A stretch of DNA of 64,000 nt from Erythrobacter sp. F6033. Its GTDB lineage: Bacteria; Pseudomonadota; Alphaproteobacteria; Sphingomonadales; Sphingomonadaceae. The notes beneath the pieces are model-generated. The model ran no database searches. It saw only the letters and a list, made by a program, of their open reading frames with translations, and was not told the DNA's origin. The DNA lies in the NCBI RefSeq assembly GCF_023016005.1, contig NZ_JALKAZ010000001.1, positions 1,612,001 to 1,676,000 on the forward strand, given 5' to 3'. Of this stretch, positions 26,201-37,709 are shown in pieces. The translations under genes and the position numbers were made by a program. Numbering within the stretch: the first letter of the stretch is position 1; each line of letters starts with the position of its first letter.

Positions 26201-29200
26201 ATGCCCGATCTGAACCGCATTCTGGCGGCGGAGACTCCGCTGACCCTATCGTCGCTGCCGCGCGGCGCGGTTCCGCTGATCTTGGGCGATCTCGCACGGG
26301 CGGCAAAGCAACGTGCAGTCTTTATTGCTCCCGATGATGCGTCGATGAAAGCAGTGGCTGAAGCCGCACGCTATTTCGCCCCCGAGGTAGAAGTGCTGGA
26401 ACTGCCGGCATGGGATTGTCTGCCTTATGACCGCGCATCGCCTGCGCTTTCGGTCAGCGCGGCGCGGCTGTCTGCTCTGTTCAAATTGCAGCACCCGTCC
26501 GGTAGATCACAATTGCTTGTGACAACCGTGAACGCGGCGTTGCAGCGCGTGCTCACCCCGTTCCGCATTCGTGAGAGCGTGCGTCAGTTCAAACCCGGCA
26601 CAACTATCGGACACAACACGCTTTCTGCGCTGCTCACCCGTCAGGGATATTCGCGGACAGACACCGTGATCGACCACGGCGAATTTGCCGTGCGCGGGTC
26701 GATTGTCGATATTTTCCCATCGTCGCTCGAATCCGGTCTGCGGCTCGATTTCTTCGGGGACGAACTGGAAAGCCTGCGCTTGTTCGATCCGAGCACTCAG
26801 CGCAGCATCGGACGGTTGGATTCGCACCTGCTGCTGCCTGCTTCGGAAGCTTTGATCGATGATGAGAGCATCAAGCGTTTCCGCTCGCGCTACCGCGAGA
26901 TGTTCGGCGCGGCGGCAACGCAGGACCCGCTCTATGAAGCGGTCAGCGACGGGCGTCGGCTTGCGGGCATGGAGCACTGGCTCCCACTGTTCGAAGAGCG
27001 CCTTTCGACCATCTTTGATCACCTTGCCGACAATGATTTGGTCGTGATCGATCAGGCCGCGATTGGCGCAGGCGATGAACGCATCACCGACATTGTCGAC
27101 TACCACAAACAGCGCGAGCGCATCGCGGGCGAAAAAGCAGGCAGTTACCGCCCGATTGATCCGACCGCGCTCTATCTGGGCAAGGAGGAGTTTGAGGCCG
27201 CGATTGCCTCTGCGCCCGCCCACCGCGCCAGCATCTTTGCCGCACCGGAAAGCGGCGCAAATATCGATTTCGGCTTCAAAGCAGCGCGTGATTTTACGCC
27301 GGAGCGCGGGCGCGGCGACAATGTCTACGACGCCGCTGCAAAGCACTTCAAAGATATCGCAAAATCGGGTCGCAAGCCTTTGCTCGCGGCATACTCGACC
27401 GGTAGCCGTGCTCGCATAGCCTCCATCCTGTCCGAAGCGGGCTGTGAGAGCGTAGAGGCGGATACATGGCAGGAAGCTCTTGGCCTCGCCGCCAAGGGCA
27501 AAACCGCCGCCATGGTGCTTCCGCTAGAAGCGGGCTTCGCCAATGAGACCCTAGAAATCCTGACCGAACAGGATGTGTTGGGTGACCGGCTCGTCCGCCG
27601 CAAGAAAAAGCGCAAGGATTCCGATGCGTTTCTGGCCGAGTTGCAGGCTCTCACCCGCGGCGATCTGGTCGTCCATGTCGAACACGGCATCGGCAAATAT
27701 CTTGGCCTCGAACCAGTCCCCGTGGGCAAAAGCCAACACGATTGTGTGCAGCTGGAATATAAGGGCGGCGACAAGCTGTTTATTCCGGTCGAGAACATTG
27801 ACGTCCTCAGCCGCTATGGCTCTTCCGAAGAGGCCGTTATGCTTGACCGCCTCGGCGGCGAAGCATGGCAGAAACGCCGCGCCAAGCTGAAAGAGCGCAT
27901 CACCGCCATCGCCGGCGAATTGATGAAGGTCGCGGCAGAGCGCGCACTCAAAAAAGCCCCGATCTTCGAAGCCGAGGAAGCCGGATACAACCAGTTCGTC
28001 GACCGTTTCCCATGGGAAGAGACCGACGATCAGGACGCGGCAATTACCGACGTTTTGCGCGACCTGGAAAGCGGCAAGCCAATGGACCGGCTCGTTTGCG
28101 GCGATGTCGGCTTTGGCAAAACAGAGGTCGCCCTGCGCGCCGCATTTGTCGCCGCAATGAGCGGGCAGCAGGTCGCCATCGTCGCCCCGACCACTCTGCT
28201 AGCCCGCCAGCATTACCAGAGCTTTTCCGAACGCTTTGCCGGCTTCCCGCTCAAGGTCGGACGCCTATCGCGTCTCGTCTCCTCCAAGGAAATCACCGAA
28301 ACCCGCGAAGGCTTGGCCAGCGGCGATATCGACATTGTTGTCGGCACCCATGCGATCCTTTCCAAGTCGACCGAGTTTGCAAATCTCGGCCTTGTGATCG
28401 TGGACGAAGAGCAGCGCTTTGGCGTGACGCACAAGGAGAAGTTGAAACAGCTGCGTTCTGACGTGCATATGCTGACGCTCACCGCGACGCCAATCCCGCG
28501 CACGCTGCAAATGGCGATGACGGGTCTGCGCGAGCTTTCCACGATCCAGACCCCTCCGGTCGACCGCCTTGCGGTGCGCACATACGTGATGGAGTGGGAC
28601 GATATGGTGATGCGCGAGGCTTTGCTGCGCGAACACCATCGCGGCGGGCAGAGCTTTATCGTCGTCCCGCGCATCTCCGACATGGCCGATGTCGAGGAAT
28701 GGCTGCGCGAGAATGTGCCCGAAGTAAAACCGATCTCCGCGCACGGCCAAATGGGTGCTGGCGAGATCGAAGAGCGCATGAGCGCGTTTTACGAGGGCAA
28801 ATACGAAGTCCTGCTATCGACGACCATCGTGGAAAGCGGCCTCGATCTGCCGAGCGCGAACACCATCATCATCCACCGTGCAGACCGCTTTGGCCTTGCG
28901 CAACTGTATCAATTGCGCGGGCGTGTGGGCCGGTCAAAACTGCGCGCTTACGCGTATCTGTCTTATGAGAAAGACGTGCAGCTTTCCGAGATTGCAGAGA
29001 AACGCCTCAAAGTGCTCGGCGACCTCGACAGTCTGGGTGCAGGCTTCCAGCTGGCGAGCCACGATCTCGACATTCGCGGCGCTGGCAATCTGCTGGGTGA
29101 CGAGCAATCGGGCCATATTCGCGAGGTCGGCTTCGAGCTGTACCAATCCATGCTCGAAGACGCGATCCTCGCCGCGAAGGCTGGCGAAATGGGACTGGAA

Positions 29201-29680
29201 GCCGCGAAGGATAAAGTCTCACCGCAGATCACCGTCGATGCGCCGATCATGATTCCAGAGGAATATGTGCCCGATCTCGCGGTGCGCATGGCGCTCTATC
29301 GCCGCCTCAACCAAGCGCAGGACAAAGCCGAGATCGAGAGCCTAGCCGCTGAAATGATCGACCGATTTGGCGATCTGCCATCGCCGACCAAGAATCTGAT
29401 CCGTCTGATCGAGATCAAGCATCAGGCGATCACCGCCAACATTGCCAAGGTTGATGTCGGCGCGCGCGGCACATTGGTGACATTCCACAATGATGACTTC
29501 CCAGATGGTCCGGGCCTTATCGCCTATGTTGATCGGCTCGCCGGAACAGCGAAGCTGCGCCCGGACATGAAGCTCGTCATCAACCGCGCATGGAGCGATC
29601 CGGAAAGCCGCCTCAACGGTTTGTTCCAGCTGACCAAGGGCTTGAGCGGGATTGTGAAGAAGGCGGCGAAAAGGAAGTAA
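26201..29680 (+). CDS. mfd: Transcription-repair coupling factor Mfd
   Basis: 1159 residues, full length. UvrB-homology region at the N-terminus (LPAWDCLPYDRASPAL, HGEFAVRGSIVDIFPS), RNA-polymerase-interacting CarD-like domain around 490-550 (HVEHGIGKYLGLEPV), translocase domain with Walker A GDVGFGKTEVALRAAF, VDEEQRFGVTHKE, TATPIPRTL, QLRGRVGRS, and the C-terminal TRCF domain after residue 1000. It pushes stalled RNA polymerase off lesions and recruits UvrA. Separated from the next gene by 76 bp with no terminator seen. Confidence 0.98.
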   Translation: MPDLNRILAAETPLTLSSLPRGAVPLILGDLARAAKQRAVFIAPDDASMKAVAEAARYFAPEVEVLELPAWDCLPYDRASPALSVSAARLSALFKLQHPSGRSQLLVTTVNAALQRVLTPFRIRESVRQFKPGTTIGHNTLSALLTRQGYSRTDTVIDHGEFAVRGSIVDIFPSSLESGLRLDFFGDELESLRLFDPSTQRSIGRLDSHLLLPASEALIDDESIKRFRSRYREMFGAAATQDPLYEAVSDGRRLAGMEHWLPLFEERLSTIFDHLADNDLVVIDQAAIGAGDERITDIVDYHKQRERIAGEKAGSYRPIDPTALYLGKEEFEAAIASAPAHRASIFAAPESGANIDFGFKAARDFTPERGRGDNVYDAAAKHFKDIAKSGRKPLLAAYSTGSRARIASILSEAGCESVEADTWQEALGLAAKGKTAAMVLPLEAGFANETLEILTEQDVLGDRLVRRKKKRKDSDAFLAELQALTRGDLVVHVEHGIGKYLGLEPVPVGKSQHDCVQLEYKGGDKLFIPVENIDVLSRYGSSEEAVMLDRLGGEAWQKRRAKLKERITAIAGELMKVAAERALKKAPIFEAEEAGYNQFVDRFPWEETDDQDAAITDVLRDLESGKPMDRLVCGDVGFGKTEVALRAAFVAAMSGQQVAIVAPTTLLARQHYQSFSERFAGFPLKVGRLSRLVSSKEITETREGLASGDIDIVVGTHAILSKSTEFANLGLVIVDEEQRFGVTHKEKLKQLRSDVHMLTLTATPIPRTLQMAMTGLRELSTIQTPPVDRLAVRTYVMEWDDMVMREALLREHHRGGQSFIVVPRISDMADVEEWLRENVPEVKPISAHGQMGAGEIEERMSAFYEGKYEVLLSTTIVESGLDLPSANTIIIHRADRFGLAQLYQLRGRVGRSKLRAYAYLSYEKDVQLSEIAEKRLKVLGDLDSLGAGFQLASHDLDIRGAGNLLGDEQSGHIREVGFELYQSMLEDAILAAKAGEMGLEAAKDKVSPQITVDAPIMIPEEYVPDLAVRMALYRRLNQAQDKAEIESLAAEMIDRFGDLPSPTKNLIRLIEIKHQAITANIAKVDVGARGTLVTFHNDDFPDGPGLIAYVDRLAGTAKLRPDMKLVINRAWSDPESRLNGLFQLTKGLSGIVKKAAKRK

Positions 29681-29756
29681 AACTCTCTTGCGCTCGCGCA
29701 GGCATGCCTACACTCTGGTTCAAATCATTGAGGCTGAAGAGTGAGACGGCGCAGCG

Positions 29757-30770
29757 ATGTATTATATCGAATTCTTCGCCTTTCGCGATGAACCAAATGT
29801 CGCCACGCTAGAGGCAATCGACTGGCTTACTGGTTGGCGATTGTTCGAACAGGTCGACACAGAAGCATGGTATCTTGAAGGTCCGAGCAACGAAGATGGC
29901 ATAACGTTCTTCGAGCAGCTTCAAACAAGCAGCAAGCCAAAAGCCAGAAAAATTGCGTCGCTATCCAGTAGAATTCTGGACCGGATCATTGAAGAGGGCG
30001 GCGACAAAAACCTTTTTGATGAACTGACCTTCCTTCAATGCGGGGTTTTAAGCGCGAAATTGGAGCAACCGATTATCCATGTCGGCGGCAATGACGAAGG
30101 CTACGACAGCTTTATCGAATTCGACAGCGGCAAATTGGTTGGTGCGAAATGCGAAATTGATTGGGATCGCGCGCTCGTCATCGATCAAGACGGCGCCATG
30201 CATGTCGAACGCTTTTACCCGGAAGGAACCGACCCAGATACGGCCAAACCAAGATATGCGCACGACATAGCCACGCGAGGAACCGCCGCGTTCTTCGGCG
30301 CAGAAACGTGGCTCATCTCATCTGACCCGTATGATTTCAAACAATCCAATTTCCGGCTCATCGCCGAAAAAGGCAAAGCACCGCCCAAGATCGAGCACCT
30401 TTCCGATGTGCTCTATAAGCGGCTTGGTCCATCGCCGAAGATCGGCGTAATTTTAGCGGAAATAGAAGGTTATGTGGATGCCGCTCTCTCCGTTGAGCTC
30501 ATCAGCGCCGAGAACGAGGCACGGTTTAAGGCCGATGAGGTCACAGGTGGCATGAGCATCTACGCGAGCAATGCTCATAGAGAGACCAAAGGTTTTCAAT
30601 TGATGAGGCACAATCAGCTCAAGGCATTCTTGATCGACCTGTCTTCATACACGCAGGCTTTGCGACCAAAGCCCGAGTTTCGACGAAAAGACTCCAACCT
30701 TCCGGGTGTTCGCAGCAGCCTCTCAATGCGCTGGCGGACAATCAAATTGGCAGCGAAGTTTCTCGGATAG
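29757..30770 (+). CDS. Unknown 337-residue protein
   Basis: No recognisable family. The first half is acidic and rich in aromatics (MYYIEFFAFRDEPN, DTEAWYLEGPSNEDG), the C-terminal end basic (SMRWRTIKLAAKFLG); no signal peptide, no clear membrane segment and only two Cys. Codon choice appears more A-rich than in the flanking genes (for example AGCAGCAAGCCAAAAGCC around 29930), which would fit an accessory or acquired gene. It stands alone between mfd and the convergent EAL gene. Confidence 0.7.
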   Translation: MYYIEFFAFRDEPNVATLEAIDWLTGWRLFEQVDTEAWYLEGPSNEDGITFFEQLQTSSKPKARKIASLSSRILDRIIEEGGDKNLFDELTFLQCGVLSAKLEQPIIHVGGNDEGYDSFIEFDSGKLVGAKCEIDWDRALVIDQDGAMHVERFYPEGTDPDTAKPRYAHDIATRGTAAFFGAETWLISSDPYDFKQSNFRLIAEKGKAPPKIEHLSDVLYKRLGPSPKIGVILAEIEGYVDAALSVELISAENEARFKADEVTGGMSIYASNAHRETKGFQLMRHNQLKAFLIDLSSYTQALRPKPEFRRKDSNLPGVRSSLSMRWRTIKLAAKFLG

Positions 30771-30798
30771 CCACAGCCGGTATCAGCTATCCTATCTT

Positions 30799-31641
30799 TT
30801 ACCCATGCCCGCGCCCGCGCGCTGTTTTTGCCAGTTCCAGCACCTGATCGCTCTTCATCGGCTGCGCCCGCAGGAAGCCCTGCCAGTATTCGCACCCTTC
30901 GGAGATAATCGCGGCGCGTTGGATCTCGCTTTCGATCCCCTCGGCATAGATATCGAGTTCAAGCGCGCGGGCAAGCGCGATAATCGCGCGTAGCACCGCC
31001 AGTGCTTTCGGGTCACCGGGCACGCCGTCGACCATAATCTTGTCGAGCTTTATCGCGTCCAGCGGCAATTCGCGCAAATACCGGAAATTGCAAAAACCAG
31101 CACCAAAATCATCAAGAGCCGTGCGGAAACCAAGCTTTCGCAAAGCGCCCAAGGCTTCGCTAGCCTGTTTCAGATTGCGCAGCAGCAAATCTTCGGTGAT
31201 CTCAAGCATCAAACGGGTCGGTTCGATTTCGCTTTGCCCGATCAATTCCGCAAAATCGGCGGCAAAGCGCGGATCGCCCATTTCTTCGGGTGTGATATTG
31301 AGCGACAGGCTCAATTCATCGGGCCACGCCGCCGCGTCCTGCAACGCGCGGGCGACCACATGCCGTGACAAAGGCGCAACCAGAGCAGCCCGCTCTGCAA
31401 TGGCGAACAGGTCGCGCGCGCCAATCTCACCAAGCGTGGGATGCTGCCAGCGCGCCAACGCCTCTGCGCCCACAACCGCGCCGGTGCTGCCGGAAAACTG
31501 TGGCTGAAACAGAACCTCAATCTCTTCCCGATCCAGCGCACGCAACAAATCGCTGTCGAGTGCAGATTCCTTCACGCCCGGGAAAGAGCCTCTGGTCGGC
31601 TCCCGAAGCGAGTGGGTCAAAGAAGTAGGGTTCGATTTCAT
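30799..31641 (-). CDS. EAL-domain cyclic-di-GMP phosphodiesterase
   Basis: 280 residues, almost entirely an EAL domain from about residue 35. The metal and catalytic set is intact: E60-A61-L62 in GAEALARW, Asn in LNITPEE, Glu in LEITED, DDFGAG, Lys in IKLDKIMV, Glu in AEGIESE and the terminal GCEYWQGFLRAQPM. An active phosphodiesterase hydrolysing c-di-GMP to pGpG is therefore likely. No GGDEF, PAS or membrane segment; the first 28 residues are a Ser/Thr-rich tail. Cytosolic, monocistronic. Confidence 0.92.
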   Translation of the reverse strand: MKSNPTSLTHSLREPTRGSFPGVKESALDSDLLRALDREEIEVLFQPQFSGSTGAVVGAEALARWQHPTLGEIGARDLFAIAERAALVAPLSRHVVARALQDAAAWPDELSLSLNITPEEMGDPRFAADFAELIGQSEIEPTRLMLEITEDLLLRNLKQASEALGALRKLGFRTALDDFGAGFCNFRYLRELPLDAIKLDKIMVDGVPGDPKALAVLRAIIALARALELDIYAEGIESEIQRAAIISEGCEYWQGFLRAQPMKSDQVLELAKTARGRGHG

Positions 31642-31802
31642 TCCGCGCCTTTAACGAGACTTATGTCCGAAAGCTTACACCAATTGCAATCCGACCGAAA
31701 TTGGAACATCAGGATAACTGACTACGTCGTTTGGGTTCGCAGCGGCGCGTCAACTTGTGAATGCCGGATTGGCATTGCGGCTGAGAGGGTCTGAATACGG
31801 CT

Positions 31803-32621
31803 ATGACTACTGCGACCAATGGCGCGACCAATGGACTCACCAACCCGTTTGCCAGAATGGCTCTCCTCGCGTCGGAAACACCGCGAGCGCAGGAAGCGTA
31901 TCATGCTCTATTGGGCCAGACCGATTGGGTCCCGATTGAAGAGGCCGATGTGGTCGTCGTGCTGGGCGGTGACGGCTTCATGCTGCAAACGCTGCACGGC
32001 ATGCTCGACGCCGGGCGGATTGTGCCAGCATACGGGATGAACCTTGGCACAGTTGGGTTTCTGATGAACCGCTATGACAAGCGCGCGGTAATCGCCAATC
32101 GCCTTGCCAAAGCGCACCGGAAAAGCATCGCACCTCTGCGGATGGAAGCCGTGTTGCAGGATGGCGAGACGCAAGTGCTGTGCGCGATCAACGAGGTGTC
32201 CCTGCTGCGTGAGACGCGCCAAACAGCGAAGATTGAGATCACCGTCGGCAGCCGTGTCCGCATCAAGGAATTGGTGGGAGATGGCGTATTGGTCGCCACG
32301 CCCGCTGGCTCTACCGCGTATAATTTCTCTGCCAATGGCCCGATCCTGCCACTCGACAGCGAGCTGCTCGCGCTAACCCCGATCAGCCCGTTCCGCCCAC
32401 GCCGGTGGCGCGGTGCCATTCTGCCTGACGGGATGCGGATCAAACTGCGCGTGTTGGACCCGGATAAGCGCCCCGTCGCGGCGGTGGCGGACCAAAAGGA
32501 ACTTCGCGACATCCACGAAGTCACTCTGGAAATTGCCCGCGATACAGAACTGGAATTGCTATTCGACCCCGGCCAGTCGCTGGAAGAACGGATCGTTTCA
32601 GAGCAATTTGTGACTGATTAG
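31803..32621 (+). CDS. nadK: NAD kinase
   Basis: 272 residues. ATP/NAD signature VVVLGGDGFMLQ (51-62), NLGTVGFLMN, the NEVSLLRE block, and GDGVLVATPAGSTAYNFSANG. It phosphorylates NAD to NADP. The first ~15 residues (TNGATNGLTNPFAR) are low complexity, and a later Met19 is possible but would cut the first beta strand FARMALLAS, so 31803 is preferred. Confidence 0.95.
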   Translation: MTTATNGATNGLTNPFARMALLASETPRAQEAYHALLGQTDWVPIEEADVVVVLGGDGFMLQTLHGMLDAGRIVPAYGMNLGTVGFLMNRYDKRAVIANRLAKAHRKSIAPLRMEAVLQDGETQVLCAINEVSLLRETRQTAKIEITVGSRVRIKELVGDGVLVATPAGSTAYNFSANGPILPLDSELLALTPISPFRPRRWRGAILPDGMRIKLRVLDPDKRPVAAVADQKELRDIHEVTLEIARDTELELLFDPGQSLEERIVSEQFVTD

Positions 32622-32642
32622 GCTTTTTCGCGCCAAACCCTC

Positions 32643-32671
32643 TTGCAAAGAAATCCGCACCCCCATATAGG
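32643..32671 (+). promoter_or_regulatory. Predicted sigma-70-type promoter of tRNA-Asn
   Basis: -35 TTGCAA, a 17-nt spacer, -10 TATAGG, with the predicted start about 30 nt before the tRNA. Confidence 0.6.
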
Positions 32672-32707
32672 CGCTGCTCGCACCGGAGAGACATCCCGGT
32701 GACATGT

Positions 32708-32782
32708 TCCCCGATAGCTCAGCGGTAGAGTAGGTGACTGTTAATCACTTGGTCGTTGGTTCGAATCCAACTCGGGGAGCCA
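32708..32782 (+). tRNA. tRNA-Asn (anticodon GTT)
   Basis: 75-nt cloverleaf with acceptor arms TCCCCGA/TCGGGGA, D arm GCTCAGCGGTAGAGT, anticodon stem around loop CTGTTAA (GTT), T arm with TTCGAAT, and encoded CCA. Reads Asn codons. Confidence 0.97.
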
Positions 32783-32813
32783 TTTTCTTACATTGATGGA
32801 TGTTCGGATGGCT

Positions 32814-33569
32814 TCATTGCCACACCAACAACCTCGCCCCCACAACCAGCACCAGCGCCGCGGTTAGCCATCTGATCCAGCGTTTGGGCAGCACTTTCAC
32901 CGCCATCAGGCTGCCGATCTGGCCGCCGATTGCGACTGCGATTAGCAGCGGCAGCGCTGCGCCGATTGCGCCGCCGAACGCGCCGGGGCCTTGCTTGATA
33001 AGCTGGCCGATCAAACCGAACATCGAATTGACGAGGATAAACAGGCTGGCCGTCGCCGCGATAGCGCGGGCGTCTTTCCAGCGGGTGAGGTGGAGCAAGG
33101 GCGCAAGGAATATCCCGCCGCCGATGCCAACCACTCCGGCGAGAAAGCCCAGCGGAGCGGCGATAATCGGCATGTACCGTGCAAGCGGACTTGGTACGTC
33201 AATGTTACCTTCGCTGATCGGGGTAAGCATCGTCACCGCTGTCAGCACGAGGCTCGCGCCAAGCAGCAGCATAAAGCTCGCCTGATCAATCGGGATCAAA
33301 CCGCCAATCAAAGCTGCCGGAGCTGCAAGCGCAGTCATCAAAATCGCACCGCGCCACGGGATCAAACCCGCGCGTGCGAACCGCAGCGTAGCGCCTGCGA
33401 CCACCACGATATTGCAAGCCAGCGCCACCATCGGCAGCAGCCGGTAATCGAGACCCGAAATGGCCAGCAGCGCGGCATAGGTTGACCCGCCGCCGAACCC
33501 GACGCTCGCATAGAGCAGCGCGGTGATCAGAAAGGCGAGCGCCAATAGCGCCGGAACCGCTCCGATCAT
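32814..33569 (-). CDS. TauE/SafE-family sulfite/organosulfonate exporter-like protein
   Basis: 251 residues with about eight hydrophobic segments. The N-terminal FGGGSTYAALLAISGLDYRLLP and mid-protein GVVGIGGGIFLAPLLHL are the two Gly-rich half-repeats of the TauE/SafE (DUF81) family. Inner membrane. The transported anion (sulfite, sulfonate or other) cannot be assigned because no sulfur gene is nearby. It lies 23 bp upstream of secA on the same strand. Confidence 0.9.
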   Translation of the reverse strand: MIGAVPALLALAFLITALLYASVGFGGGSTYAALLAISGLDYRLLPMVALACNIVVVAGATLRFARAGLIPWRGAILMTALAAPAALIGGLIPIDQASFMLLLGASLVLTAVTMLTPISEGNIDVPSPLARYMPIIAAPLGFLAGVVGIGGGIFLAPLLHLTRWKDARAIAATASLFILVNSMFGLIGQLIKQGPGAFGGAIGAALPLLIAVAIGGQIGSLMAVKVLPKRWIRWLTAALVLVVGARLLVWQ

Positions 33570-33592
33570 GGCCGCACCGCCCCTCTACCGCC

Positions 33593-36367
<2,775 letters not shown>

Positions 36368-36488
36368 GAGAGGTATGCCTTAAAATGGATGCAGCCCGCG
36401 CTATGAGGCCAATGCAATTTGGAAAAATGTGTGCGGAGTGTTGCGCAGCCAGCCGTGGCGCGCGGAAAATCAGTGAGATCGCGTCGCC

Positions 36489-36764
36489 CTATTCGTAGGC
36501 GCGATCAATTCCCATAAGAACCGGCACGCGCATCGAACGCGGCATCGGCATTGGCTTCTTCTTGACGCAGTCTTTCTTACGATCCGCAGTCTTACCGGGC
36601 TCACGCTTGTGCTGAGCCTGACGATCGACAGCGGCGCTTTCGGCAGTCGCAGAAACGCTTGCATTGCAAGGAGAAGTCGGGTGGGCATAGGACGCGCTGG
36701 CTGCACCGCCGAGAGCGGCGAGGCCAGAAAGCATGGCCAGAAAGGCAAATAGCTTACGCGTCAT
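36489..36764 (-). CDS. Small basic secreted protein of unknown function
   Basis: 91 residues from ATG 36764 (36785 is an alternative). Signal peptide TRKLFAFLAMLSGLAALGGAASA, then a short mature region with two Cys and a Lys/Arg-rich, Met-Pro-containing stretch (KTADRKKDCVKKKPMPMPRS). No family recognised. Lies between secA and the TonB_C protein, all on the minus strand. Confidence 0.6.
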   Translation of the reverse strand: MTRKLFAFLAMLSGLAALGGAASASYAHPTSPCNASVSATAESAAVDRQAQHKREPGKTADRKKDCVKKKPMPMPRSMRVPVLMGIDRAYE

Positions 36765-36839
36765 AGGCACCCTAGATAGGCTCATTGAGGTTAAACGTCC
36801 ACAGTGTTGGTATTTGCTTCGGTGAACATTTTGCCTGCT

Positions 36840-37589
36840 CTATTCCTCAATCGTTTCAGCTTTCACAATAACCTGCAATTCGACGCGTTTTGAAATTGGG
36901 TTACCATTTTCGTCGCGGTACACCGCGCGAGCAGGGCGATTGATGCCCGGGCATGGCTCTCGATCGAATGTTCGGCGCATGCGTTCAGATACTTCGCCGC
37001 TGATCTCTATCACCTCACAATCCCTGGAAACTCCATCTTTTCCGACGACGAAAGCGACATGGATTGTCGCTGTTCCGGGGAATTCCGGTTCTCGCTTATT
37101 CCAAATCTGTCGGTCACGATATGTTGCTTCAACTGGCACCCCGGTCTCGTCTGTTCCGGGTTCAAACTTTCCGCGCGCAACGGCGGTTTCGCATGTCTTT
37201 GCATCAAGCGCTGCATAGCCAGAGCTTTCAAGTACTCTGCATGAGGTCGCATCGCCTGATGTGTTGACCGTTACCTCAAATTCGACCGTTCCTTCTTCAT
37301 CGGCGACCCACGACGCCGGAGGGTAATCAGCTGGCTTGGCATCTAGCAGGGAATAATCGATCAACCGTGGCCGAGTGATCCGCTCTTTGTCTTTTCCATC
37401 ATAGGGAGCAGCAATCGGAGCGACGGAAATCGGGGGCGGAGCAGGAGGACGCCGCAATTCCATCGCGTCCTTAGCAGCATCTTCGACAGCCTCCGCTGCG
37501 GCCTCAACCGCTGCCTCGGCTGTTTGCGCATAAAGTTGCGTGGACGTCATAAGACCAAAGGCGAACACAGGTAGCAAAAGTTGTTTCAT
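36840..37589 (-). CDS. Periplasmic protein with two TonB_C-like domains
   Basis: 249 residues from ATG 37589. Signal peptide MKQLLLPVFAFGLMTSTQLYAQ, an Ala/Glu-rich helix (about 23-45), a short Pro-rich linker, then two successive regions with the TonB C-terminal pattern: the first ASWVADEEGTVEFEVTVN...LESSGYAALDAKTCETAVARGKFEP, the second FPGTATIHVAFVVGKDGVSRDCEVIEISG...RVELQVIV. Each has a pair of Cys. It lacks the cytoplasmic start and long Pro-Glu/Pro-Lys linker of a true TonB. Divergent from argJ. Confidence 0.75.
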   Translation of the reverse strand: MKQLLLPVFAFGLMTSTQLYAQTAEAAVEAAAEAVEDAAKDAMELRRPPAPPPISVAPIAAPYDGKDKERITRPRLIDYSLLDAKPADYPPASWVADEEGTVEFEVTVNTSGDATSCRVLESSGYAALDAKTCETAVARGKFEPGTDETGVPVEATYRDRQIWNKREPEFPGTATIHVAFVVGKDGVSRDCEVIEISGEVSERMRRTFDREPCPGINRPARAVYRDENGNPISKRVELQVIVKAETIEE

Positions 37590-37709
37590 AACAAAGTTGT
37601 TACACCCCGCGGCTGTGCTTGCAAAGGCCGACGCCGCGCATGCTGCACGGCGAATGTGTGTCCATAAGCCGGATTGCGATATGGTGTGATCCTGATTAGT
37701 GCGGCCCGC

